Origin: Archangium lipolyticum
GTDB taxonomy: Bacteria > Myxococcota > Myxococcia > Myxococcales > Myxococcaceae
Direction: 5' to 3'
DNA length: 64,000 nt
NCBI RefSeq assembly: GCF_024623785.1
Contig: NZ_JANKBZ010000001.1
Coordinates: forward strand, 744,001 to 808,000
Each line of letters begins with the position of its first letter. Positions within the stretch are counted from its first letter, which is position 1. This document shows positions 9,102 to 18,580 of the stretch, one piece after another. The position numbers and the translations under genes are program-made. The notes under the pieces are model-generated. The model was not told the origin of the DNA, ran no database searches, and was given only the letters and a program-made list of their open reading frames with translations.

Positions 9102-9800
9102 CTATCGTCGCGAGGGCCTCAAGGGACGCATCTTCTTCGAGGGAGCGGGCGGTTCCAGGCTCGCCCGCAGCTTCGCCGCCTGTTGGGTCCTGCCGGTACG
9201 CTCGTAGAGGTCCGCCAGCCGGCGGATGACCAGGGCGTTGCCCGGCTGCTCGTTCTTGAGTTGTAACAATTCCTTCTCGGCGTCCGTTGTCCTCCCCTGC
9301 TCCTCCAGGGCCCGGATGAGTTGGAGGCGCACCTGCACCCACTCGGGGCGGGAGCGGGCGAGGTAGCGGTAGTGGAGCTCGGCCTTCAGCCAATCACCCA
9401 GGGAGGCCCAGAGACCGGCGAGCCGGAAGCGGGCGTCCTCGTAGGAGGTTCTGTAGAACACGGCCAGCTCATAGGCACGAGCCGCGCGCAGGGGCTGGCC
9501 GCGCTCTTCCCACAACAACCCCCGGAGGTAGTGGACCCGGGGATTCTCGGGGGCCCTGGCGGAGGCTACATCCAGGTGGGTCTCCACCAGGTCCAGGTCC
9601 CCTCCGAGCTTCAACAGAAGGCGCGCCGCCTCGAGCCGGGGGAGGGCCTCGGCGGGCCAGGCGCGCACCACGGCCTCCACGGTCGCCAGGGCCCCCGCGT
9701 CATCCCCCGCGGCCTCTTGTGACAGGGCCGTTGTCAGGTCCCCGGTGGCGGGGACGTCCATGGCCGCCGCGAGCGTGCCCGCTACCAGTAGCCAGAGCAT
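9102..9800 (-). CDS. secreted or periplasmic TPR-repeat protein
   Basis: A 232-aa protein with an N-terminal signal peptide (MLWLLVAGTLAAA) followed by TPR-like helical pairs: ALATVEAVVRAWP, LVETHLDVASARAPENPRVHYLRG, RAYELAVFYRTSYEDARFRLAG and later units. The C-terminus is basic (SKKMRPLRPSRR). It is probably a periplasmic scaffold. It is the first gene of the minus-strand series that includes the cyclase and namZ, with a 60-bp gap to the cyclase. It is divergent from mutS2. The ligand is not predictable. Confidence 0.75.
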   Translation of the reverse strand: MLWLLVAGTLAAAMDVPATGDLTTALSQEAAGDDAGALATVEAVVRAWPAEALPRLEAARLLLKLGGDLDLVETHLDVASARAPENPRVHYLRGLLWEERGQPLRAARAYELAVFYRTSYEDARFRLAGLWASLGDWLKAELHYRYLARSRPEWVQVRLQLIRALEEQGRTTDAEKELLQLKNEQPGNALVIRRLADLYERTGRTQQAAKLRASLEPPAPSKKMRPLRPSRR

Positions 9801-9869
9801 GTCAGGCAGATAGCAGAGCGGCGCCGGCCATCACAATCGTACTTCCTCTTGACGGCCGACCGGCCGCGC

Positions 9870-12281
9870 ATGAAACCCATGACCGTGCAGATCGCCCAGA
9901 GAACGCTCGAGGACCTTGGCTTCGCGGATGTGCTCCGCGCCCTAGCCCATCGCTGTAGGACCGAACCCGGGAGGGAGCGTGCGCTCGCCCGGCCGTTCCT
10001 CGACACCGAGGAAGAAGTGGCGGAAGCCCTGGAGCTCGTCGCCGAGGCGCGGCGGCTGGCCCAGGAGCAGTTCTCCCTGCCGCTGGGTGGGGTGACGGAC
10101 CTGCGGGGCGCGTTGGAGCTCGCCTCCAAGGGGGGCCTGCTGGAGCCCCGGCAGCTCATCGCGTCGGCGCAGCTGCTGTTCGCCTTCGTGCGCACCCGCG
10201 AGGCGCTGGAGGAGCGCCAGCACGTGGTGCCCCGGCTGGCGGCCATCTCCCGGCGGCTGCCGATGCTGGAGCAGCTGGCGGTGCGCATCGACCGGAGCTT
10301 CGAGGCGGACGGGGAGATCTCCGACCGGGCGAGCCCGGCGCTGCGCGAGGCGAGGGATCGGGTGCGGGGGCTGCACCGGCGCATCAAGGGCTGGCTGGAG
10401 GAGAAGCTCCACGACGAGAGCTTCCTGCCGAAGCTGCGGGAGAACTACTACACCATCCGCAACGGCCGGTACGTGGTGCCCGTCGTCTCCAGCTTCCGGG
10501 GAGAGGTGCCGGGCATCGTCCACAACGCGAGCCAGACGGGGCAGACGCTGTTCGTGGAGCCCGAGGGGCTGGTGGGGATGGGCAACGACCTGGCCATCGC
10601 CCAGTCGGTGGTGACGGAGGAGGAGCGGCGGATCCTCCAGGAGCTGACGAACCAGCTCGGGCGGGAAGCGGACAAGGTGCTCGAGGGCATCGCCGCGGTG
10701 GCGGAGCTGGACGAGGTGGAGGCGGCGGCGGTGCTGTCGGGAGACCTGCGGGCGCACGCGCCCGAGTTCGTCGGGGTGGAGAGCCTGACGCTGCTGCGCC
10801 TGAGACACCCGCGGCTGTTGTTGAGGGACACCGAGGTGGTGCCCAACGACGTGGAGATGAAGGGCGACGCGCGGGCGCTGGTGGTGTCGGGTCCGAACGC
10901 GGGCGGCAAAACGGTGACGCTGACGGCGGTGGGCCTGTGCTCGCTGATGCTGCGGGCGGGCCTGCCGATTCCGGCGGGCGAGGGCTCGCGGATGCCGCTG
11001 TACCGCTCGGTGCACTCCACGGTGGGTGACGCGCAGGACCTGTCGCAGGGCCTGTCCACGTTCAGCGCGCACGTGGTGATGCTGCGGGACATCGCGCTGT
11101 CGGTGGGGAAGAACTCGCTGGTGCTCATCGACGAGATCGCCGCGGACACGGATCCGCGCGAGGGAGCGGCGATCGCCATCGCGGTGCTGGAGGAGCTGCT
11201 GGAGAAGGGAGCGGTGGTGCTGGTGACCACGCACCTGGAGGAGCTCAAGGCGCTGGCGCACCTGGATCCGCGCTTCCTGAACGCGCGGGTGGGCTTCGAT
11301 GCGAAGAAGATGGCGCCCACGTACAAGCTGCAGCTGGGAGCGGCGGGTGCGTCGTCGGCCATCGAGGTGGCGTCGAGGATGGGGCTGCCGGAGCACATCT
11401 GCACGCGCGCGAGGGACCTGGCGATGAACGCGGGTGGCGCGCTGGCGAAGGCGCTGGCGGCGGCGGAGGAGGATCGGAGGAGGCTGCAGGACGACCTGGA
11501 GCGGGCGAAGGTAGCGGCGGAGGAGGCCGAGCGGCTGCGCGCGCAGTTGGAGGAGCAGAAGCAGCAGTTCGAGCGGGAGCGCAAGGCGAGGCTGATGCGC
11601 TTCAACGAGGAGGTGGCGGCGGCGAGCGACCAGGCGGCGGCGGAGGTGCAGGAGCTGCTGAAGGTGCTGAGGGCGCAGTCGAACGAGAAGGCGGCGTCGG
11701 AGGCGCGCGCACAGTTGCTGCAGCGGGCGGAGGAAGCGAACCAGCGGGCGAAGGCGGCGAGGGCGGAGCTGTTCCAGGTGGAGGCCCCTGCCCCGGCGGA
11801 GCTGCGGGTGGGAGCGCTGGTGCGGCACTCCGGGCTGAACAAGGACGTGGAGATCCTGGAGCTGCACGGAGACCAGGCGCTGGTGGCGGCGGGCATCATG
11901 AAGATGCGCGTGCCGGTATCGGAGCTGTCGGGCTCGCGGACGGCGAAGCCGAAGGACACGAAGTTCCCGGAGCGCAACAAGCAGGCGCAGCAGATCCAGC
12001 GGGCGAAGCAGGCGGCGCCGGAGGCGGTGGAGGCGACGAACTACCGCTGCGACGTGCGAGGCATGCGAGCCGAGGACGCGCTGGGCGAGGTGGAGTCGTT
12101 CCTGGACCGGGGGATGCGCAGTGGCGAGGAGTCGGCGCTGATCATCCACGGACACGGCACGGGAGCGCTGCGGCAGGCCATCCGGGACTACCTGGCGGCG
12201 TCGCCGTACATCCGGATGTTCCGTCCGGGTGAGAACCACGAGGGCGGCGACGGCGTGACGGTGGTCGCCCTGAGGGCCTGA
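9870..12281 (+). CDS. mutS2: endonuclease MutS2
   Basis: An 803-aa MutS2 homologue, acting on recombination intermediates or collided ribosomes in other bacteria. In order: N-terminal MutS2 core/lever region, ABC-type ATPase with Walker A GPNAGGKTVTLT and Walker B SLVLIDEIAADTDPREGAA, a long charged coiled coil (about residues 525-640), a KOW-like segment around VRHSGLNKDVEILELHGDQ, and a C-terminal Smr nuclease domain with DVRGMRAEDAL and IIHGHGTGALR. The length is typical. Start ATG 9870 is preferred because MKPMTVQ matches the usual N-terminus; a TTG 21 bases upstream is possible. No strong Shine-Dalgarno is visible. Confidence 0.95.
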   Translation: MKPMTVQIAQRTLEDLGFADVLRALAHRCRTEPGRERALARPFLDTEEEVAEALELVAEARRLAQEQFSLPLGGVTDLRGALELASKGGLLEPRQLIASAQLLFAFVRTREALEERQHVVPRLAAISRRLPMLEQLAVRIDRSFEADGEISDRASPALREARDRVRGLHRRIKGWLEEKLHDESFLPKLRENYYTIRNGRYVVPVVSSFRGEVPGIVHNASQTGQTLFVEPEGLVGMGNDLAIAQSVVTEEERRILQELTNQLGREADKVLEGIAAVAELDEVEAAAVLSGDLRAHAPEFVGVESLTLLRLRHPRLLLRDTEVVPNDVEMKGDARALVVSGPNAGGKTVTLTAVGLCSLMLRAGLPIPAGEGSRMPLYRSVHSTVGDAQDLSQGLSTFSAHVVMLRDIALSVGKNSLVLIDEIAADTDPREGAAIAIAVLEELLEKGAVVLVTTHLEELKALAHLDPRFLNARVGFDAKKMAPTYKLQLGAAGASSAIEVASRMGLPEHICTRARDLAMNAGGALAKALAAAEEDRRRLQDDLERAKVAAEEAERLRAQLEEQKQQFERERKARLMRFNEEVAAASDQAAAEVQELLKVLRAQSNEKAASEARAQLLQRAEEANQRAKAARAELFQVEAPAPAELRVGALVRHSGLNKDVEILELHGDQALVAAGIMKMRVPVSELSGSRTAKPKDTKFPERNKQAQQIQRAKQAAPEAVEATNYRCDVRGMRAEDALGEVESFLDRGMRSGEESALIIHGHGTGALRQAIRDYLAASPYIRMFRPGENHEGGDGVTVVALRA

Positions 12282-12312
12282 GCCAACTGTCGAACCAACC
12301 CAGGAGCACACG

Positions 12313-13548
12313 GTGGGTGCACTGCAACTGCTGCGCGGCCACCGTGAGTTCCGGTCCCTGTGGCTCGCGCGGGTCATCTCCTTCGCGGGTGATTCGCTCA
12401 GCCTGGTCGCGCTCATGCTCCATGTGGCGGAGACGACCGGCCAGGCCCTCGCCGTCTCGCTGCTGCTGCTCACCGGCGACTTCGCCCCATCGCTGTTGAG
12501 CCCGCTCACCGGAGCGATCAGCGACCGGTTCGACCTCAAGCGGGTGATGATCACCTGCGAGCTGATCCAAGGGGCACTCCTGCTCCTCATCGCGCTCGCG
12601 TTGCCGCCGTTGCCTCTGTTGCTGGTCCTGGTGGGCGCGCGAGCGGTGGCCGGACAGATCTTCCAACCCGCGTCCCGAGCGGCGGTGCCGGCGTTGGTGG
12701 CCGGTGACGAGTTGGAGACCGCGAACTCCACCCTGGGATTCGGGACGAACGGAGCCGAGGCCCTCGGCCCGCTTCTGGCGGCGGCGCTGTTGCCGGTGGT
12801 GGGAATCCGAGGCGTGCTCCTGGTGGACGCGGCCTCGTTCCTCGTTTCGGCGGCGCTCCTGGCCTCCGTGCCATCACTGCCCTCCGCGCTCGCCGGGGAG
12901 AAGGACCCGCCATCCCTCCTGCGTCAGGCGAGGCTGGGCCTGGGCTACATCCTGTCGGCGCCGGCGGTGCGGGTCATCGCGCTGGGCTTCTGCGGCGTCG
13001 TGGTGTTCAACGGAGTCGACGACGTGGCGCTGGTGCTCCTGGCCAAGGAGACACTGAGAGCCGGGGACTCGGCGGTGGGGCTTCTGCTGGGCGCCGTGGG
13101 AATGGGGCTGCTGCTCGGCTACATCCTGCTGGCGCGTTACGGAGCCCGCGGGTCGATGGTGGCGCTGCTGCTGCTGGGGTTCGCGGTGAGCAGCATTGGC
13201 AATCTGCTGACCGGGTTGACGTGGGCGGTCTCCGCGGCGTTCGCGATGCAGGGCATGCGAGGAGTGGGGCTCGCGGCGATGGACGTCGCGAGCAACACCC
13301 TGCTCCAGCGATTGGTGCCACCCGAGATGCTGGGCCGGGTCTTTGGAAACCTCTACGGAGCGATCGGAGTGGCCGCCGCGCTGTCCTACATCGGAGGAGG
13401 ACTCTTGCTCGATGCCACCTCGGCGCCGGTGACGTTACTGATTGCGGGAGCTGGGGGCACGGTGGCCACGCTCGCCACGGCACTCACACTTCCGGGGGCG
13501 CTGAGAAAAACCACCCCCCCCTCTCCCTCTGGGAGAGGGACGGGGTGA
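12313..13548 (+). CDS. MFS transporter, C-terminus formed by a palindromic repeat
   Basis: A 411-aa major facilitator, probably an inner-membrane drug or metabolite exporter of the enterobactin-exporter/MFS_3 type, with about 12 hydrophobic segments. SDRFDLKRVMI matches the conserved loop 2-3 motif. Start GTG 12313 has AGGAG six bases upstream. The last ten residues (PPSPSGRGTG) and the TGA stop lie inside repeat copy A, so the original terminus was probably replaced or extended by the repeat. The gene follows mutS2 by 31 bp. The substrate is unknown. Confidence 0.85.
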   Translation: MGALQLLRGHREFRSLWLARVISFAGDSLSLVALMLHVAETTGQALAVSLLLLTGDFAPSLLSPLTGAISDRFDLKRVMITCELIQGALLLLIALALPPLPLLLVLVGARAVAGQIFQPASRAAVPALVAGDELETANSTLGFGTNGAEALGPLLAAALLPVVGIRGVLLVDAASFLVSAALLASVPSLPSALAGEKDPPSLLRQARLGLGYILSAPAVRVIALGFCGVVVFNGVDDVALVLLAKETLRAGDSAVGLLLGAVGMGLLLGYILLARYGARGSMVALLLLGFAVSSIGNLLTGLTWAVSAAFAMQGMRGVGLAAMDVASNTLLQRLVPPEMLGRVFGNLYGAIGVAAALSYIGGGLLLDATSAPVTLLIAGAGGTVATLATALTLPGALRKTTPPSPSGRGTG

Positions 13549-13555
13549 GGGTATC
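13519..13555 (+). repeat. palindromic repeat copy A (REP-like)
   Basis: The core is CCCTCTCCC-TCT-GGGAGAGGG, a perfect 9-bp inverted repeat with a 3-base loop, followed by the arm ACGGGGTGAGGGTATC. Copy C at 62176 matches across this whole span and copy B at 58292 matches the core with a slightly different arm. Here it overlaps the end of the MFS gene and provides its stop. Lying between convergent genes, it may also work as a bidirectional terminator. Confidence 0.8.
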
Positions 13556-13595
13556 ATTGCTTCGCTGATGCGCCGACCCTCCCAGACCCACGCCA

Positions 13596-16500
13596 CTAGC
13601 CGACGTTGGAGGCCGGCCGGGGCTCCTGCTCGGCTACGGGAGAGACAACGGGGCTCGGCGCCACCTTGCGAGCCCGGCGCCGGTCCACCCAGCCCGCGAG
13701 CGACACATAGCCCACGGGGATGACCAGCAGCGTCAGCAGCGTGGACACCGTCATGCCGCCGATGACGGCCCGGGCCATGGGGGCCCACATCTCCGCGCCG
13801 TCTCCCAGTTCGAAGGCCAGCGGCACCATGCCCAGCACCGTGGTGAGCGTCGTCATCAGGATGGGGCGCAGGCGGCTGCGGCCCGCCTCCACCGCCGCGA
13901 GCACCAGATCCTGCCCCTCGAGGCGGCGGGTCTTCAGCACGTCGATGAGGACGATGCCGTTGTTCACCACCACGCCCGCCAGCAGGATGATGCCAATGAG
14001 GGCCGTCACCTGCAGCGTGGTCCGGCTGATGACCAGCGCCAGCACGACGCCGGAGATCGCCAGGGGCACGGAGAACAGGATGACGAAGGGCTCCAGCAAC
14101 GACTCGAACTGGCTGGCCATCACCATGTAGACGAGCAGCACCGCCACCACGAAGGCCAGGCCCAGCGCCATGAAGGAGTCCTGCAGGTCCTCCGCGGTGC
14201 CCGCCACCATCGTGGTGATGCCGGGCTCCTCGCCCATCGCGGTGAGGGTCTCGTTCACCTTCTGGATGAGCGTGCCGAGCGCGACCCCGTTGGCCGACAG
14301 GTTGATGGTGGCCAGCCGCCGCTGGTTCTCACGCGAGATGGCCGTGGGCCCCAGCGACTGGTGGATGGACGCGACCGTCTCCAGCGGCACCGTCACGCCC
14401 AGGGGCGTCGACACCGGCAGTGCCCGCAGCCGCCGCACGTCCTCGCGCACCTCCTTCGGAGCCCGGACGAAGACGCGGTACTCGTCGCCTCCCTCGCGGA
14501 ACATGGTGGCCGTCGTCCCCAGGAAGTACGTGGAGACGGTGGAGGCCACCTCCGCCGGAGCCAGCCCCAGCAGGCGGATCTGATCCCGGTCCAGGTCCAC
14601 CTTCAGCTCCGGCTGGCCCTGCTCCATGGAGAAGGTCACGTTCGACGCCCCGGGCACCACCTCCAGCCGGCTCTTCAACCGCGCACCGTAGTCCCGCACC
14701 TTCATCAGATCGTCGCCGAACACCTTCACCACCACATCACCGCCCGCCCCCATCATCCCCTGTTGCTGGGGCAGCACCTCCAGGCCCGCCAACCCCTTGA
14801 AGCGCTCGACCAGCACGTTCTCGATCTGCTGCTGGCTGCGCTCGCGCTCGGCCCGTGGCGGCAGACGCACCTGCACGTTGCCCGTGTACGAGTTCTGCCC
14901 GAAGAGCGCCGCGAAGCCCTCTCCGCCGCCGAACTGGGAGACGACCACCTCCGCCTCGGGCACCTCGGCGTGGACGATGGCCTCCACCTGCTTGAACAGC
15001 GAGTCCGTGGTCCACAGCGACGTGCCGGGGCTCGCCTTCACCGAGAAGCGCAGCTCGCCATTGTCCGTCTTGGGCATGAAGTCCACGCCCAGCAGCGGCG
15101 TCATCGCCATGGTGGCGATGAAGATGAGCAGCGTGCCGGCCATCACCTTGCCCCGGTTGCGCATCGCCTTGCCCACCAGCACCGCGTAGCGCTCGGAGAG
15201 CGGATCCAACCACGTGGTGAACCGTCCCACCCACCGCTCCAGCCGGTTCTGCCCCGCGCCGAGCGCCATCAGGCTGGCCATCAGCGGCACCAGCGTGAGC
15301 GCCACCACCAGCGAGGCGAGCAGCGAGATGCAGATGGTGAGGCTCATGTCCCGGAAGAGCTGGCCCGCCAGCCCGGGCACGAAGAGGATGGGCGCGAACA
15401 CCGCCACCGTCGTCAGCGTCGAGGCGGCGATGGGCATGGCCATCTCCCGCGTCCCGTCGATGGCGGCTTCCTTCGGCCCCTTGCCCTGGCCCAGGTGGGT
15501 GAAGACGTTCTCCAGCACCACGATGGAGTTGTCCACCAGCATGCCCACCGCCAGCGCCAGGCCCGCCATGGAGATGATGTTCATCGTCACCCCCTGGAAG
15601 TCCATCACCGCGAAAGTGGCCAGCAGCGACAGCGGGATGCTCACCAGCACGATGCTGCTCGTGCGCCAGCTGCGCAGGAACGCCAGCAGCACGGCCGCCG
15701 TCAGGAAGATGGCCAGCAGGGCGCTGTCAGAGAGGTTGGAGAGCGCGCGGGTGATCGGCAGCCCCTGATCGAACACCCGCACCAGGGAGACGCCCTCGGG
15801 CAGCCGCTTCTGGAGCTGCTCCATCTCCTTCATGACCCGCCGCGCTACCTGCACCGTATTGGCATCCGACTGCTTGCGCACGGCCATCATCACCGCATGC
15901 CGGCCGTCCGCCCGCACCACCGCCGTCTCCTCCTCGAACGTGTCCACCACCTCCGCCACGTCGCGCAGGTACACCCGCTCCCCGCCCTTCTGCCCCACCA
16001 CCACGTCCCGCACCTGCTCCACGGTGCGGAACTCGGCGTTGGTGGAGATGCTCAGCTCCTGCCTCCCCTGATCCAGCCGCCCGCCCGGGATCATCACGTT
16101 GGCGCCCCGGAGCGCCGACACCACCTGCTGCGCCGAGATGCCGTAGGACTCCAGCCACGCGGGATCGAGCCGCACTTGAATCTCCCGCTTGGTGCCGCCA
16201 ATCACCTCGGCGGAGGCCACGCCCGCGATGCGCGCCAGGTAGGGCTCCACCATGTCCTCGGCCAGCTTGCGCACCGTGTGCGGCGTGCCCGGCGCGTTCA
16301 CCGTGAGGAACACCACCGGCTGCAGCGCCGGATCGAACGCGAACGTCAGCGGCCGCTCGACGTCATCCGGCAACCGGTCCTGGGCGAAGATCTCCAGGTT
16401 CTTTCGGACGTCCTGCTCGGCCGTCTGCATGTCCGTGCCCCAGGCGAACTTCACCATCACGATGGAGTTGCCCTGGTTGCTGGTGGAGTTGATGTCCTCC

Positions 16501-16730
16501 ACGTTCTCCACGGAGGCCATGGCCTCCTCGATGGGGCGTGTGACGAGCTGCTCCATCGAGTCCGGGCCGGCCCCCGGGTACTGGGTGATGATGGCCACCA
16601 GCGGGAACTCGATGTTCGGCAACATGTCCAGCTTCAGCCGGCTGAAGGTGAACAGCCCGAGGATGGTGAGGCACAGGAACACCATCACCCCGGTGACGGG
16701 GCGACGGACCGACAGTTCGGTGAGGTTCAC
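13596..16730 (-). CDS. RND-family efflux pump, inner membrane subunit (AcrB/HAE1 type)
   Basis: A 1044-aa proton-driven efflux transporter. It begins MNLTELSVRRPVTGVMVFL, the usual RND first helix, and has two periplasmic loops and two six-helix blocks. TM4 carries the paired acidic residues in VGMLVDNSIVVLENV. The length is standard for tripartite pumps. Start GTG 16730 overlaps the adaptor stop as GTGA, so the two are translationally coupled. No outer-membrane factor gene is present here; the pump probably uses a TolC-like protein encoded elsewhere. Expression is probably controlled by the MarR gene at the head of the operon. Substrates cannot be read from the sequence. Confidence 0.93.
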   Translation of the reverse strand: MNLTELSVRRPVTGVMVFLCLTILGLFTFSRLKLDMLPNIEFPLVAIITQYPGAGPDSMEQLVTRPIEEAMASVENVEDINSTSNQGNSIVMVKFAWGTDMQTAEQDVRKNLEIFAQDRLPDDVERPLTFAFDPALQPVVFLTVNAPGTPHTVRKLAEDMVEPYLARIAGVASAEVIGGTKREIQVRLDPAWLESYGISAQQVVSALRGANVMIPGGRLDQGRQELSISTNAEFRTVEQVRDVVVGQKGGERVYLRDVAEVVDTFEEETAVVRADGRHAVMMAVRKQSDANTVQVARRVMKEMEQLQKRLPEGVSLVRVFDQGLPITRALSNLSDSALLAIFLTAAVLLAFLRSWRTSSIVLVSIPLSLLATFAVMDFQGVTMNIISMAGLALAVGMLVDNSIVVLENVFTHLGQGKGPKEAAIDGTREMAMPIAASTLTTVAVFAPILFVPGLAGQLFRDMSLTICISLLASLVVALTLVPLMASLMALGAGQNRLERWVGRFTTWLDPLSERYAVLVGKAMRNRGKVMAGTLLIFIATMAMTPLLGVDFMPKTDNGELRFSVKASPGTSLWTTDSLFKQVEAIVHAEVPEAEVVVSQFGGGEGFAALFGQNSYTGNVQVRLPPRAERERSQQQIENVLVERFKGLAGLEVLPQQQGMMGAGGDVVVKVFGDDLMKVRDYGARLKSRLEVVPGASNVTFSMEQGQPELKVDLDRDQIRLLGLAPAEVASTVSTYFLGTTATMFREGGDEYRVFVRAPKEVREDVRRLRALPVSTPLGVTVPLETVASIHQSLGPTAISRENQRRLATINLSANGVALGTLIQKVNETLTAMGEEPGITTMVAGTAEDLQDSFMALGLAFVVAVLLVYMVMASQFESLLEPFVILFSVPLAISGVVLALVISRTTLQVTALIGIILLAGVVVNNGIVLIDVLKTRRLEGQDLVLAAVEAGRSRLRPILMTTLTTVLGMVPLAFELGDGAEMWAPMARAVIGGMTVSTLLTLLVIPVGYVSLAGWVDRRRARKVAPSPVVSPVAEQEPRPASNVG

Positions 16731-17833
16731 TTCCCCGTCTCCTTCTTCTCGGCCAGCGTGATGGGGTTGCCGTCGCGCAGCAGGTGCGCCCCGTGCACGA
16801 TGAGCTCCTCTCCGCCGGCCAGGCCCTCGCGGATCTCCAGCCGGTCCTCCTGCCGCGCGCCCACGCGCACCTGGCGGCGCTGGGCCTTGCTTCCCTGACG
16901 GACGAAGGCGGTGGCCAGGCCCGTGCGCTCGGTCTCACCCTCCAGCAGCACCGCCTCGGCGGGGACGAGCACCACGCCCTCGCGGCGGCTCAGCTCGATG
17001 GAGGCGCGCACGGCGGAGCCGGCGACGAGCTGGCCCTCCTTGTTGTCCAGGTGGACCTCCACCAGCCCCGTGCGCGTCATCCGATCCACCACCGGACCCT
17101 TGAGGGACACCTTGCCCTCCACTACCTGCCCGGAGCGGGCCAGAGGGGACACGCGCACGGGCATGCCCTCGCTCACCCGGAGGAAGTCGCGCTCCGGCAC
17201 GCGCAGCACCACCTTGAGCCGCTCGGACTTCACCACCGTGACGACGGGAGAGCCCGCTCCCGCCAGGTCCCCCTCTCGCAGGTGGACGACGGCGACGACC
17301 CCCGAGATGGGGCTGCGGATGGTGGTGCGGTTGCGCTGGGCGGAGGCCTGGGCCACCGCGGCGCTGGCCTGACGCACCTGTGCCTCCGCGCCTCGGAACT
17401 GAGCCTCGAGCGACTCGAGCTGGGCCCGCGTCACCGAGCCCGACTCCACCAGCGACCGCGTGCGCTCCAGGTTGTCCAGGATGGCATCGCGGTTGGCCCT
17501 GGAAGCCTCCAGCGCCGCCTGCGCCTGGTTGAGCCCCTCCGACTGCAAGTCTCCGTGCAGCGTGGCCAGCAGGTCTCCCTGCTTCACCCGGACGCCCTCC
17601 TTCACGGCCAGGTCGAGGATGCGCTCGGGCACCACGGGAGAGACGCGCACCTCCTCCATGCCCTGCAGCTCGCCCACCAGCTCCACCGACTCCACCACGC
17701 TGCCCTTCTCCACCGGGGCGGTGCTCACGGTGCGCTCGGCCAGCTCCGTCCCCTGGCTCTGGGCGGCGGGCTTCGAGCACGCCGCCAGCGCCAGGAGCAC
17801 CACGCAGGCGCTCTTCCTCAGGTTGCTCCTCAT
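16727..17833 (-). CDS. RND efflux periplasmic adaptor lipoprotein
   Basis: A 368-aa membrane fusion protein linking the RND pump to an outer-membrane channel. The signal peptide ends in a lipobox (LLALAAC), so it should be lipid-anchored in the periplasm. Then come a barrel-sandwich half (VSPVVPERILDLAVKEGVRVKQGD), a long alpha-hairpin (about residues 95-165), the second half (TIRSPISGVVAVVHLREGDL), a beta-barrel, and a membrane-proximal domain. Start ATG 17833 has GGAGG five bases upstream and gives the signal peptide directly. A GTG at 17875 overlaps the marR stop but adds 14 residues ahead of the signal peptide. Confidence 0.92.
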   Translation of the reverse strand: MRSNLRKSACVVLLALAACSKPAAQSQGTELAERTVSTAPVEKGSVVESVELVGELQGMEEVRVSPVVPERILDLAVKEGVRVKQGDLLATLHGDLQSEGLNQAQAALEASRANRDAILDNLERTRSLVESGSVTRAQLESLEAQFRGAEAQVRQASAAVAQASAQRNRTTIRSPISGVVAVVHLREGDLAGAGSPVVTVVKSERLKVVLRVPERDFLRVSEGMPVRVSPLARSGQVVEGKVSLKGPVVDRMTRTGLVEVHLDNKEGQLVAGSAVRASIELSRREGVVLVPAEAVLLEGETERTGLATAFVRQGSKAQRRQVRVGARQEDRLEIREGLAGGEELIVHGAHLLRDGNPITLAEKKETGK

Positions 17834-17871
17834 TCCATCCTCCAGGTGCATCGGGCGTCGTCCCGCGGGGG

Positions 17872-18342
17872 TCACGGGTCCAAGGGTTGAACAGGGGCGG
17901 CGAGCCTTCTCACCAGCTTCTCGAAGACGCGCAGCAGGGCCGTGCGCTCCTTGCCGTCCAGCAGGGAAAGGAAGGCGCGGAGGCTCTCCAGGGCCTGGGT
18001 GTGCACGCGGTCGGCGGTCTCCTTCCCCCGAGGCGTCAGGCTCACATGGACGACGCGCCGGTCGGACGAGTCCCGTGCACGCTGGGCGTAGCCCTCGCGC
18101 TCGAGCCGGTCGACGATGCCGGTGATGGTCTTCTCGGTGACGCCCACCCTCCGGGCCAGCTCTCCCATGGAGAGGGGACCGTCACGGCCGAGCCACGCCA
18201 CGCTGTGGAGCTGCGGCGGCGTGAGTCCCAGGGACTCCACGAGCAGGGCGAGCGGATCCCTCAGCGAGTTGCGCCGGCCCAGAGCCGTCAGCAACTCCAT
18301 CAGCTGATACGCCGTGTCGTCCAACCCCGAGATATTCCGCAT
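17872..18342 (-). CDS. MarR-family transcriptional regulator
   Basis: A 156-aa winged-helix regulator, first gene of the RND operon. The helix-turn-helix is seen in LSMGELARRVGVTEKTITGIVDRLEREGYAQR and the wing in RDSSDRRVVHVSLTPRG. It probably represses the efflux operon and is relieved by a ligand, as is usual for MarR genes beside pumps. The start codon sits inside an inverted repeat that may be its own operator. No clear Shine-Dalgarno precedes ATG 18342, so the mRNA may be leaderless or nearly so. The stop overlaps a GTG (GTGA) leading toward the adaptor. Confidence 0.9.
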   Translation of the reverse strand: MRNISGLDDTAYQLMELLTALGRRNSLRDPLALLVESLGLTPPQLHSVAWLGRDGPLSMGELARRVGVTEKTITGIVDRLEREGYAQRARDSSDRRVVHVSLTPRGKETADRVHTQALESLRAFLSLLDGKERTALLRVFEKLVRRLAAPVQPLDP

Positions 18343-18353
18343 TGGCGAATATC
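18331..18353. promoter_or_regulatory. putative MarR operator over the marR start codon
   Basis: Perfect inverted repeat GATATTC-N9-GAATATC, a 23-bp site with the size and symmetry of a MarR dimer site. The marR start codon (18340-18342, minus strand) is in the spacer, so a bound repressor would cover the translation and probably the transcription start. The site is seen in sequence; binding is inferred. Confidence 0.5.
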
Positions 18354-18580
18354 ATCTAGCAGGGTCGTTTGTCCCCACACAACCCTCCCACACCGTGGAC
18401 CTTCCTGACACCAGCGCCCCCAATGTGGGTATCGACCCAGGTAATCCAAGACGACAGCAAGAATCGCGCCCCAATGTCAGACAGTAGATTTCAAGAAACC
18501 AAGACGTGCGCAATCTGGAAGTTCGGCACGTGACGGATTGACTGACTTATTGCAGAATCAGTTCCGGGTTTTTCACCTAA

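Noticed and set aside
9942-12731. 929-codon minus-strand open frame
   Set aside because: Antisense to mutS2 and the MFS gene, His/Arg/Gln-rich shadow.
14361-16898. 845-codon plus-strand open frame
   Set aside because: Antisense to the RND pump; low-complexity shadow.
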